Shown piece by piece: positions 1 to 7,903 of a stretch of DNA of 64,000 nt. A model generated the notes under the pieces. It worked only from the letters and a program-made list of their open reading frames with translations, was not told where the DNA came from and searched no databases. The stretch comes from JAIQFV01 sp041494885 (GTDB lineage Bacteria > Acidobacteriota > Terriglobia > JAIQFV01): positions 62,001-126,000 of the forward strand of contig JBGQBO010000009.1 of assembly GCA_041494885.1 (NCBI GenBank). The letters are read 5' to 3'. Within the stretch, counting starts at the first letter, position 1; each line of letters opens with the position of its first letter. A program made the position numbers and the translations under genes.

Positions 1-834
1 GAAGTCGGCCGGTCCTCCACCATGCCCGACTCCGATGACGCTCCATTTGCCCTGGGCGTTCTTGAAAATGATGGGTGATCCGGACGAGCCGCCAACCGTA
101 TCGCAGTCATGAATCACGACATCATTGGGGACACTCGTGAGGGAGCAATTCGCGTGAATCATCCCCGCCGCCCAGCGGGAATTGCAGCCCACCGTATCGC
201 GGTTCGTACCGTCAAAAACAGGCGCCGTGTGCATTTGGATCGCCCACATGCCATGATTGCTGCCCACCCAGCCGCAGTTCGTTGTGTCCCACTGCATGTT
301 GTCCCACGTGACGGAGTCGCTGTCGTTGTAAGGAAAGTGATGGCGTGTGTACGCGGGGTTTTCGAGCGCTGTGCCCAGAGACGGCAAGGCGGGGGCCAGC
401 GCCAGCGGGGTCAAATCAAGTCCGGTCGTGTCCGTCCAGTTATCAATCCGAGCGATGGCCCAGTCCATTCCCGTGCCCAGGACCGATTCACCGGCGCGGG
501 AGCCGACCACGACATGCGTTACGTCGCCCCGTGGAACGTGTTTCTCGTCGGCCACGACACGGTCCGGGTGAAAGTTTGGGTAGAATCGAAGACCCGTTTG
601 CCAGGTCCCATCGGTTGTGTTTTCGAAGCAGTGCGCCGCTGCCACGATATGGTTGGAGTCAATGAGAAAGGCCGTGCACCCGTTGTTAAGGAAGCCCACG
701 GCATTGTAAGGTCGGCCGGGGTTTTGAGGGAGTTGTGTGTAAGATCGATTGCAGTATAGCGTCGCGGAAGTCTTACTGGCCCACACAACCAACAGCAAGA
801 CGGGGAACAACAACGTGATGATTTTTGATTTCAC
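1..834 (-). CDS. Secreted trypsin-like serine protease, C-terminus beyond the window
   Basis: An exported S1-type serine endopeptidase, open from a GTG at 834-832 to the left edge (278 codons without a stop). A GGAGG box lies five bases before the GTG, and there is no good ATG. The N-terminus (MKSKIITLLFPVLLLVVWA) is a typical signal peptide. The catalytic triad motifs are all visible: HIVAAAHCF (His) near residue 60, MDWAIARI (Asp) in the middle, and GGSSGSP (Ser) near residue 255. Several cysteines suggest disulfides. The enzyme should act in the periplasm or outside the cell. The distal end and any C-terminal domain are not in this window. Triad and signal peptide are seen; the substrate is unknown. 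Confidence 0.85.
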   Translation of the reverse strand, partial: MKSKIITLLFPVLLLVVWASKTSATLYCNRSYTQLPQNPGRPYNAVGFLNNGCTAFLIDSNHIVAAAHCFENTTDGTWQTGLRFYPNFHPDRVVADEKHVPRGDVTHVVVGSRAGESVLGTGMDWAIARIDNWTDTTGLDLTPLALAPALPSLGTALENPAYTRHHFPYNDSDSVTWDNMQWDTTNCGWVGSNHGMWAIQMHTAPVFDGTNRDTVGCNSRWAAGMIHANCSLTSVPNDVVIHDCDTVGGSSGSPIIFKNAQGKWSVIGVGHGGGPADF

Positions 835-1260
835 AAGACCTCCTTTTTTATCTAACGGATGGGACTTGATGACGTGGTGGGGTCGCATCTCCTAATCTTC
901 ATCGGTCGGCCCCTCCCTGAGAGGCGATTGAGTGACAACCGAGGTTGTCCGTGAAATGAAAAGTGTGAAGATAAGGGCCTTGTTTTCAGTGGCTGGCCAG
1001 GTGGAAGTGTAGAGCTTGCACAGGGCGAATTCAAGAGGGACGTCATTCTGGAAGATGATAGTTGATAGGTTTTAGGTCTTAGGGAAAACCAGTGGGCCGT
1101 GACTGGGGGGCTGAATGGAAAGTTGCAGGAGAATTTTAAATGGGAACCCAAAGAGGTCCATCAACGTATTAGTATGAAAGGCGGAATATCCCAGCATACT
1201 TCGAATACCGGCGCCGCTTGAGGCCACGCTGGATTCTAAAAGAAAGGACTGCCATAAACG
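835..1260. other. Divergent intergenic region with no gene seen
   Basis: About 425 bases between the divergently transcribed protease and the first ADOP permease, so both promoters should lie here. The short frames have no recognisable protein features. No convincing -35/-10 pair, operator or heptamer array was found. Confidence 0.5.
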
Positions 1261-3723
1261 ATGGAATCCCTTCTTCAAGACATCAGGTTTGGAGTGAGGC
1301 TGTTATGGAAGGACAAGGGCTTCGCGATTACGGCCATCGCCACGTTGACCCTGTGTATCGCGGCCAATGCGGCGATCTTCAGTGTCATTCAGTCGGTGAT
1401 ATTGAAACCGCTCCCGGTCGTGGACTCGGATCGCCTCCTGTTCCTCTACAACAGCTATCCCAATGTGGGCGTGAAGAAATCGAGCAACGGGGCGGCCGAC
1501 TACTATGATCGGCTCCGCGATGTCACCGTGTTTGAAGAAATCGCCATGTACAACGATTCCGGGGTGACCCTGGGTGAAAAGGGCTCGGTCCAACGGGCCA
1601 AGTGCCAGAACGTGACCCCGTCGTTCTTCCGGTTGTTGCGTTCGAAGCCGAAGCTGGGCCGCATCTTTGCCCCCGAAGAGGGTGAGATCGGCAACGAGCG
1701 CCGAGTCATCCTGAGTTATCCCTTGTGGCAGGAACTCTACGGTGGCGACCGATCCATCCTGGGGAAAGATCTTCGGATTTTTGGCAATCCCTTCACCATC
1801 GTGGGCGTCATGCCGAAGGACTTCCGGTATTTAGATCCTGAAGTTCGTCTGTGGAGGCCGCTGGCTTTTACGGCTGAGGTGAAAGAGGGGCGGCACAGCA
1901 ACAGTTGGGACATGGTCGGCCGTTTGAAGCCCGGGGCGACCCTCGAACAGGCCCAAGCCCAGGTCAATGCCCTGAATACCGCGAACCTCGACCGCTTTCC
2001 TGAATTCAAACAACTTCTCATTAACGCCGGGTTCCACACCGTGGTTGTGCCTCTTCAGGATGAGGTTGTGGGGGACATCAAGAGTATCCTCTTCCTGCTC
2101 TGGGGCGGCGTGCTCTTTGTGCTGCTGATCGGGGCCGTCAACATTGCCAATCTCGCTCTGTCGCGATCCAGTGCCCGCGTGAAAGAACTGGCGACGCGCT
2201 TTGCCATTGGGGCGGGACCCTGGCGTGTGGCACGACAACTGATGACCGAAAGTGTGTTGATGACCACGATCAGCGCGCTGTTCGGATTGACTTTAGGGTA
2301 CTGGGCACTGCGCGTTTTTGCCACCCTGGGTCTCAATCGTATTCCCCGGGGGAGCGAGATCACCATGGACGGGAGGGTAGTGCTCTACATCTTTGGTTTG
2401 ACCCTTCTGGTCGGACTCGCGGTTGGCGTCATTCCCATTGCCCATGCTTTCCGAGCGGACCTGAATACACTTTTCCGGGGCGAAGGCCGTACTGGAACGA
2501 GCAGTCGCGGGGCCCGCCTTCTACGCAAGACATTGGTGATAACGCAGGTGGCCTTCGCGCTCCTCCTGCTCGCTGGCGCGGGCCTGCTTCTTGCCAGCTT
2601 CCGGCAAGTGCTCGCCGTCAAACCCGGCTTTGTTCCTCAAGGAGTGTTGACCGCATCAATTGGAATGCCGAAGGCGCGATACAAAGACGATAACCAGCTT
2701 CGGGCATTCACCAGTCAGGCGCTTGAAAAAATACGGGCGTTGCCGGGGGTGTCAGCGGCCGGCGCCACCGATTCGATACCATTTGGAGATAACTCCAACG
2801 ACAGTGTGATCCTGGCCGAGGGTTATTCCATGAAGCCCGGCGAGTCGTTGGTCTCCCCCAGCCAGATCGAGGTGACGCCCGGTTACTTCGAGGCGATGCG
2901 GATACCTTTGCTAGACGGGCGCTACTTCGACGAGAGGGACAATGAAAAATCCTCTCGCGTCGTCATCGTTGACGACCGGCTGGCCCACAAGTTTTGGCCC
3001 AACGGCAGTCCCGTCGGCAAGCGGATGTGGCAACCCTCGAAAGCCGAGGACCTCGTTCAGCCCAGTAAGAATGTCCAGTGGTTCACCGTGGTGGGAGTCG
3101 TGAAGAGCACCAAACTGCGTGCCCTGGTTGATCCGGATGAACGTGTGGGTGCTTACTTCTTCCCCGATGCACAAGCCCCGCGATCGGTGATGACCTTCGC
3201 GATCCGCACTGCGGGCAGACCCGACAGCCTGATCTCCGCGGTCCGCAATGCCATCTTCGGACTGGATGCTGAGATTCCGATTTACGACGTGCATACCATG
3301 GTTGAACGTCTTGAGGAATCCCTGATTACCCGCAAGTCGCCCATGCTGCTGTCGATGGGATTCGGTCTCGTCGCGCTGTTGCTGGCAGCGGTCGGGATTT
3401 ATGGCATGCTCGCGTATACCGTCACCTTGCGAACGAAAGAGATCGGGATTCGCATGGCACTGGGAGGGACGACCGAGAGAATCTTCAAGCTGATTCTCCA
3501 TGAAGGAATTTTCATTCTTCTGATTGGCTTCGCGCTGGGGTTTGCGGGGACAGCAGTCCTGGGACGGTACGTGCAGAGCGTGCTTTATGGCGTGCGTCCA
3601 TTGAACCCCGTCGTTCTCGGTCTGGTGACCGGGGTTCTCGCCTTGGTCGGAATTATTGCGTGCCTCGTCCCTGCGCGCCGGGCAGCAAAGATCGATCCGG
3701 TGATTGCCTTGAGACAGGAGTAG
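1261..3723 (+). CDS. ADOP-family MacB/FtsX-like permease
   Basis: An 820-residue inner-membrane permease of the acidobacterial duplicated orphan permease family. The order is: N-terminal membrane helix (about 19-41), periplasmic MacB-type domain, FtsX helices (about 275-395), a fifth helix near 425-447, a second periplasmic domain, and a second FtsX set (about 695-815). The C-terminus is PARRAAKIDPVIALRQE, against ALRYE or ALRCE in the other copies. It is the only ADOP gene on the plus strand. The ribosome site is weak (GAAAGGA about 13 bases upstream). No ATPase gene is adjacent. The exported substrate is unknown. A heptamer-armed element starts seven bases after the stop. Confidence 0.93.
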   Translation: MESLLQDIRFGVRLLWKDKGFAITAIATLTLCIAANAAIFSVIQSVILKPLPVVDSDRLLFLYNSYPNVGVKKSSNGAADYYDRLRDVTVFEEIAMYNDSGVTLGEKGSVQRAKCQNVTPSFFRLLRSKPKLGRIFAPEEGEIGNERRVILSYPLWQELYGGDRSILGKDLRIFGNPFTIVGVMPKDFRYLDPEVRLWRPLAFTAEVKEGRHSNSWDMVGRLKPGATLEQAQAQVNALNTANLDRFPEFKQLLINAGFHTVVVPLQDEVVGDIKSILFLLWGGVLFVLLIGAVNIANLALSRSSARVKELATRFAIGAGPWRVARQLMTESVLMTTISALFGLTLGYWALRVFATLGLNRIPRGSEITMDGRVVLYIFGLTLLVGLAVGVIPIAHAFRADLNTLFRGEGRTGTSSRGARLLRKTLVITQVAFALLLLAGAGLLLASFRQVLAVKPGFVPQGVLTASIGMPKARYKDDNQLRAFTSQALEKIRALPGVSAAGATDSIPFGDNSNDSVILAEGYSMKPGESLVSPSQIEVTPGYFEAMRIPLLDGRYFDERDNEKSSRVVIVDDRLAHKFWPNGSPVGKRMWQPSKAEDLVQPSKNVQWFTVVGVVKSTKLRALVDPDERVGAYFFPDAQAPRSVMTFAIRTAGRPDSLISAVRNAIFGLDAEIPIYDVHTMVERLEESLITRKSPMLLSMGFGLVALLLAAVGIYGMLAYTVTLRTKEIGIRMALGGTTERIFKLILHEGIFILLIGFALGFAGTAVLGRYVQSVLYGVRPLNPVVLGLVTGVLALVGIIACLVPARRAAKIDPVIALRQE

Positions 3724-3729
3724 GAAAGA

Positions 3730-3890
3730 GGTGCCAGGTTTCAGGTGTCGGGTGTCAGGGGTGCTGGATCGGGGAATGTTGGGAGGACCGTTATCGAAGT
3801 CAGAAGCCGGAGGTCAGAGGCCGGAGAGACCCGTGAATCTTTCGAGCTGTTTGTGCTATCCCTGACACCCCACACCCGGCACCTGACACC
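3730..3890. repeat. Heptamer-armed inverted element H1
   Basis: The left arm 3730-3757 has four tandem heptamers of the GGTGTCA type. The right arm 3863-3890 has four of the complementary TGACACC type. The centre (3796-3830) carries five heptamers of a second word (GAAGTCA, GAAGCCG, GAGGTCA, GAGGCCG, GAGAGAC) in one orientation. The element lies between the stop of the plus-strand ADOP and the convergent CPBP protease gene. Confidence 0.85.
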
Positions 3891-3974
3891 TTGTTTGCCG
3901 GCCGGACAAGAAGAAAAGCATCTCGCTTACGATTCTGCCCTCATCCTGGATTTAGAGTCCTTCCCAGTTGTTGT

Positions 3975-4628
3975 TCAGACACCCAGCGAGATGGACACGA
4001 GATTATTCAATACATGATATGTCATCGGCGCCCACAAGGACCGCGTCATCCACACCAAGCCTGCAAAAACCAATCCGTACACAAACATGGTCCCCTCAGC
4101 GATCACCAGGACTTTGCCCGCCTTGTCACCTGACAAGTACCAATAGGGAAAGTGGATGAGAGCAAACAGCAGGGCGCTCGCGACCAGGGCCCTCAAGCTG
4201 CCCACCGCCTCTTCCATTTTCCGGAAGATTACCCCACGAAACACAATCTCTTCCGCAATAGGGGCCGTGAGTATCGGGTTCATCCATGTCGCAATGTCAA
4301 GTGGCAAATGAAAATGTCCCCCCATGAGGTGAACTCGATAAAATATAATCGGTCCGCTAATAACAGCCGACACCATCAATCCCCAGGCAATTCCCCGCCC
4401 GGCATGGACCTTCAACCTGAGATAACTGAACACGTTTTGTCTCTCGACGAACCGGATGTAGGCAACGGCCAATCCCACCCAGATCAATATCCGCACTGCG
4501 GCGCGAATGACCCAATGATTGAGGGGATGAGGGAAGTGAATCAGAAAAAGGACCCAGAGGATCCACAGCAGGAAGAATGTAAGCACAAACAGGAAGAGTC
4601 GATTCAGCCGGCTCGAAGGATTTGTCAT
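3975..4628 (-). CDS. CPBP-family intramembrane glutamic protease (CAAX/Abi type)
   Basis: A multi-helix inner-membrane protein of the CPBP (ABI) family, which includes CAAX prenyl proteases and bacteriocin-immunity proteins. The three family motifs are present: APIAEEIVFRGVIFR (EExxxR), ALIHFPYW (FxxxH), and a late HVLNNLVS (HxxxN/D). These residues form the presumed glutamate/histidine active site. I place the start at the ATG at 4628 (MTNPSSRLNRLF); a longer frame to 4676 has a charged, unlikely N-terminus and no ribosome site. Length is about 217 residues. Target protein unknown. It is followed by convergent repeats and preceded by an alpha/beta hydrolase. Confidence 0.85.
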   Translation of the reverse strand: MTNPSSRLNRLFLFVLTFFLLWILWVLFLIHFPHPLNHWVIRAAVRILIWVGLAVAYIRFVERQNVFSYLRLKVHAGRGIAWGLMVSAVISGPIIFYRVHLMGGHFHLPLDIATWMNPILTAPIAEEIVFRGVIFRKMEEAVGSLRALVASALLFALIHFPYWYLSGDKAGKVLVIAEGTMFVYGLVFAGLVWMTRSLWAPMTYHVLNNLVSISLGV

Positions 4629-4719
4629 ATCCCGTTCTCTTTCATTTTTATCAGTATCGTGATTGAGCCGGGCCATGCGGTCAGGATCAACACAGGTGGC
4701 AAGCTTGTTGGGTCGAGAC

Positions 4720-5523
4720 TTAATGGAGATCCCTTAGGAACTCCACGATGACGGCATTTACGGCCTCGGGTTCCTCAATGCTCGAACTGTGACCTGCGCC
4801 CGGGATGATTCGAAGCGTCGAGCCACGGATGCGGGCGTGAATTCGTTCCGCCTTGGCAGGCCCCGTCGCAACATCCTGATCACCAACCACGATGAGAGTC
4901 GGGACTCTGATCTGATCCAGTTGGTCATACACGCCCTGCCGGGTGATGACCCCCAATACGGCCCGCGAGATGCCCACGCGATGGTTGCTGAGGATACGGC
5001 GGCGAAGGTCTGCGCGGAACCCGGCGCGGGAAGGGTCGTTCAGAAATTTCCTCCCGAACAGAATCTTCATGACCGGCGCCGCGACGAGCGATAGACTGAA
5101 CCATCTCGCCACGAAATTCATCCGGCGATACTTGCCCATATTTTCCCGGGGTTCGGGGTCAGCCGTCGTCTCAAGAAGCATCAATGACTTGATGAGGTCA
5201 GGAGAATGAATCGCCAGACGCATTCCGACGAAGCCGCCCATCGACAGTCCCACGAAATGGCAAGGCGCGCACCCCAACTCCCGGATGAGGCCAGCCGCGT
5301 CGCCGGTGAGGGTGTCCATGTCGTACCCTCCCGGAGTGACTTCACTTTGCCCCTGACCCCGGAAATCCAAGGTAATGCATCGATAGCGATCCTTCAGCAC
5401 ATCAACCTGCGGGTCGAACATCCGACCGCTCATGAGCAGGCCATGAGCGAAGACAATCGTCTCCGGCCCCGTGCCGTGCTGCTCGTAATACAAACGGGCT
5501 CCATTGACTTTTATGCAGGGCAT
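4720..5523 (-). CDS. Alpha/beta-fold hydrolase
   Basis: A 267-residue cytoplasmic hydrolase of the alpha/beta fold, of ordinary length. Visible motifs are the oxyanion loop HGLLMSG near residue 27, the nucleophile elbow GLSMGG (Ser94), the acid in VVGDQDV and the histidine in GAGHSSS. The pattern is that of esterases, 3-oxoadipate enol-lactonase-like enzymes and haloperoxidase-like hydrolases; the sequence alone does not choose between them. It lies upstream of the CPBP protease on the same strand, with about 90 bases between them, and may be cotranscribed. The ribosome site is weak. Confidence 0.85.
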   Translation of the reverse strand: MPCIKVNGARLYYEQHGTGPETIVFAHGLLMSGRMFDPQVDVLKDRYRCITLDFRGQGQSEVTPGGYDMDTLTGDAAGLIRELGCAPCHFVGLSMGGFVGMRLAIHSPDLIKSLMLLETTADPEPRENMGKYRRMNFVARWFSLSLVAAPVMKILFGRKFLNDPSRAGFRADLRRRILSNHRVGISRAVLGVITRQGVYDQLDQIRVPTLIVVGDQDVATGPAKAERIHARIRGSTLRIIPGAGHSSSIEEPEAVNAVIVEFLRDLH

Positions 5524-5647
5524 AGAGAATCCCGGTGCGGGGAGAGATGACGGGCTTAACGGCTCGCGGCGGACTTGGCAGTCCTCACCCGTCCTTTAGC
5601 GCATCATTCCGGAATCTCAAATCTGAGATTCAAAATCAAACAGACCC

Positions 5648-7141
5648 TCACTCCACTTCCGGAGCCTTCTCATAGTCATCTTCTTGTTGCTCCATATCCT
5701 CTTCAGCCAAGTCGGCGCCCCGCTGGGTTTCAACATAGATCAGTGTGTCTTCTCCGAAGTTCTCCATGCCGTGGGCTGCCCCCATGGGAACGTTGATCTT
5801 CTGGCCCACGCGAACCAGCCGCTCATCTCCATCGATCGTCACTTTTCCAAGGCCTTGGACGATGGTCCACTGCTCGGACCGTTGGGAATGCTTCTGGTAA
5901 CTTAATCGCTTGCCGGGGAGGAGTTCGATGCGCTTGACTTTGTAACCGGCACCTTCTTCGACCACGGTGGAGGTCCCCCAAGAGGGGGGGGCCTGGGGCG
6001 ATGACTTTTTCCTGATTCCCGCTGATTCCCTGGGCACGACGGGTGGATCAGTGGCAGTATCGGCTTGTTCCGAGACAGGGTTTTCCTCCACCACAGTTTC
6101 TTCGGCTCGTACCCGGGCTGTCTTGCTTTCCCCCGTGTTTACGAGTTCCATGTATACACGGATGTAGTCATCGACCATCCGGTCGCGGCTGAAATTCTGC
6201 TCGACATGGATGCGGACCTGCTCGCGATCCAACTTGCGGACCGATTCGAGGGCGGCTGCCGCCTCGTGGATGGAGTTGACGATGAAGCCGGTTTCCTCAT
6301 GGAGGAGCAGCTCAGGGATCGATCCCCGTCCCGTGGCGATGACCGGGGTCCCACATGCCATTGCCTCAATCACACTGAACCCGTAAGGCTCGTCGAAGTT
6401 GATCAAGTAAAGCAGGGCACAAGCCCCTCCGAGCAGTTCGTTTCGGCGATCGGGTCCCACGGCGCCGAGATACTGAATATGTTCTCCGTCAATGTGCGGG
6501 GCAATCTCCTGCTTGAAATACTCCATATCGTCAATCACCCCGGCGAGGATCAACCGTTGCCGCGTTCGCCGGGCCACCTGGATCGCCTCCGAGGTCCCTT
6601 TTTCAGGATGGATGCGCCCGAAACACAGGAGATAATCGCCGGGTTCCCGCTGGAAGGTGTAATCCTCCGGGGCGATGCCGTGATAGATGGTGGCGATGTA
6701 ATTGAGCTGGGGTTTTAAATCCGACTTGCTGATCGCTACGTAATGGGTACGGCCATTGTATTTTTCATAGACCGGAAGAGTCTGTTTGGACGGAGAACGG
6801 TGGAGCGTGGTCAGGATAGGAGTCTTGACCAAATCGCAGTAAGCCAGGGGCATGAAACCGAGAAAATTGTGAATGAGATCAAACTCCGACGCCCGCTCGA
6901 AGGCGGCAGCCATGTGCAGGGTTTCCCACACCCGTGGGTCAAGGCTGGCATCTTCAGAGTAGGGATGAGGGCACACGCCGTTGAGCGTGGCGCGAGTGAC
7001 GGAATCAGCGGTCGCAAACAGAGTCACCTCCAGCCCGTACCCAACCAACCCCTCCGTGAGGAGAGAAATCATGCGTTCCCACGGCCCAACCTGCCGGGGA
7101 GGTATCCGTTTTGAAATCGGTGCCAGTATTCCAATTCGCAT
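5648..7141 (-). CDS. Glycosyltransferase (GT4-like) fused to a mannose-6-phosphate isomerase-type cupin
   Basis: A two-domain protein of about 497 residues. The first ~345 residues are a GT-B glycosyltransferase: the start MRIGILAPISKRIPP, a GRIHPEKGT segment, and the donor-site EX7E region YGFSVIEAMACGTPVIA followed by GSIPELL. A Pro- and charge-rich linker (about 350-395) leads to a C-terminal cupin like the end of type II phosphomannose isomerases, with LSYQKHSQRSEQW and NVPMGAAHGMEN supplying likely metal ligands. The start at 7141 gives the canonical N-terminus; 14 more upstream codons are open. The likely role is glycan or glycoside assembly, perhaps with mannose-type sugars. The fusion is uncommon in my experience. 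Confidence 0.85.
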   Translation of the reverse strand: MRIGILAPISKRIPPRQVGPWERMISLLTEGLVGYGLEVTLFATADSVTRATLNGVCPHPYSEDASLDPRVWETLHMAAAFERASEFDLIHNFLGFMPLAYCDLVKTPILTTLHRSPSKQTLPVYEKYNGRTHYVAISKSDLKPQLNYIATIYHGIAPEDYTFQREPGDYLLCFGRIHPEKGTSEAIQVARRTRQRLILAGVIDDMEYFKQEIAPHIDGEHIQYLGAVGPDRRNELLGGACALLYLINFDEPYGFSVIEAMACGTPVIATGRGSIPELLLHEETGFIVNSIHEAAAALESVRKLDREQVRIHVEQNFSRDRMVDDYIRVYMELVNTGESKTARVRAEETVVEENPVSEQADTATDPPVVPRESAGIRKKSSPQAPPSWGTSTVVEEGAGYKVKRIELLPGKRLSYQKHSQRSEQWTIVQGLGKVTIDGDERLVRVGQKINVPMGAAHGMENFGEDTLIYVETQRGADLAEEDMEQQEDDYEKAPEVE

Positions 7142-7206
7142 AGGCTTTACATGATGCATGGCCAAGTCGGTCGCTGCAACCAAAATTTACACCTGGTGGA
7201 GCCTCG

Positions 7207-7897
7207 GGTGTCAGGTGTCGGGTGTCAGGTGCCAGGTCGCAACTATGAGACGCTAGAGGAAAGAGGCGGGTGCCTGGTCTCAGTTATTGGGTGGCAGAAT
7301 TACAGAATTGTTGTATTGTCTGAAGTCATAATAGGTTGGTATCAACTCCTTCCCCCGGAAATGAAGGCGCTTATGTCCATTCTCAGTTATCGGGACCTCG
7401 TGGTCTGGCAAAAGGCAATGGACCTCGTCGTCGAGAGCTATAAGTTAACTCAGTTCTTGCCAAGAAGTGAGGGGTATGGCTTAGTGTGTCAGATTCAGCG
7501 TTCGGGTGTTTCTGTCCCCGCGAACATCGCAGAAGGGCACGGGCGGGAACACTTGGGGGACTATCTACATCATCTCTCGATGGCAAATGGTTCCCTGATG
7601 GAATTGGAAACCCATTTACTATTGGTATCCCGACTTTCTTATTTGTCGGCTGAATCCTTGAAGCCACTGCTCAGCCTAACTGCGGAGGTGGGACGGATGC
7701 TGGCCGGACTGTGTAGAAGTCTCAAGAAGGCGAGAATCTGACGGGCTGTATTCTAAATCCGAGGGTACTCGGTGAGGGCTCCGGACCTGCGCCGTCCACC
7801 CGTGATTAGGCGTTGTGGGCTTAGTCGCTCTAACAGACGACTTGACTCGGGCCATGTTCTACTGACACCTGGCACCCGACACCCGAAACCTGCCACC
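7207..7897. repeat. Heptamer-armed element H2 enclosing the four-helix-bundle gene
   Basis: The left arm 7207-7241 has five heptamers (GGTGTCA, GGTGTCG, GGTGTCA, GGTGCCA, GGTCGCA). The right arm 7863-7897 has five complementary heptamers (TGACACC, TGGCACC, CGACACC, CGAAACC, TGCCACC). Both arms are 35 bp, and they bracket one complete small gene at 7373-7741. Overall length is about 690 bp. It sits between the glycosyltransferase-cupin gene and the 3' end of an ADOP gene, whose stop codon is only seven bases beyond the right arm. Confidence 0.85.
7373..7741 (+). CDS. Four-helix-bundle protein, 23S rRNA IVP/S23-like
   Basis: A 122-residue protein of the 23S rRNA intervening-sequence protein family (also called four-helix bundle protein). 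Family hallmarks are the N-terminal SYRDLVVWQKAMDLV, the middle SVPANIAEGHGR and the late LETHLLLVSRLSYL, followed by EVGRMLAGL. The start at 7373 has GAAGG five bases upstream; an ATG at 7361 would add four residues. The family is found in IVS insertions of 23S rRNA, as free genes, and as relatives of the Avd subunit of diversity-generating retroelements. Here there is no rRNA and no reverse transcriptase. It is the only gene inside a pair of inverted heptamer arms, on the strand opposite to the neighbouring genes. Its function is not established. Confidence 0.9.
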   Translation: MSILSYRDLVVWQKAMDLVVESYKLTQFLPRSEGYGLVCQIQRSGVSVPANIAEGHGREHLGDYLHHLSMANGSLMELETHLLLVSRLSYLSAESLKPLLSLTAEVGRMLAGLCRSLKKARI

Positions 7898-7903
7898 TTT
7901 CCC

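Noticed and set aside
109..759. 216-codon plus-strand frame at the left end
   Set aside because: It is antisense to the protease gene, which has a full catalytic triad; the plus frame resembles nothing.
7373..7741. Four-helix-bundle gene as Avd of a diversity-generating retroelement
   Set aside because: No reverse transcriptase, template repeat or variable repeat is found nearby, and the protein looks like the IVP branch.
7207..7897. A true 23S rRNA intervening sequence
   Set aside because: The flanks show no rRNA; the element lies between protein genes.
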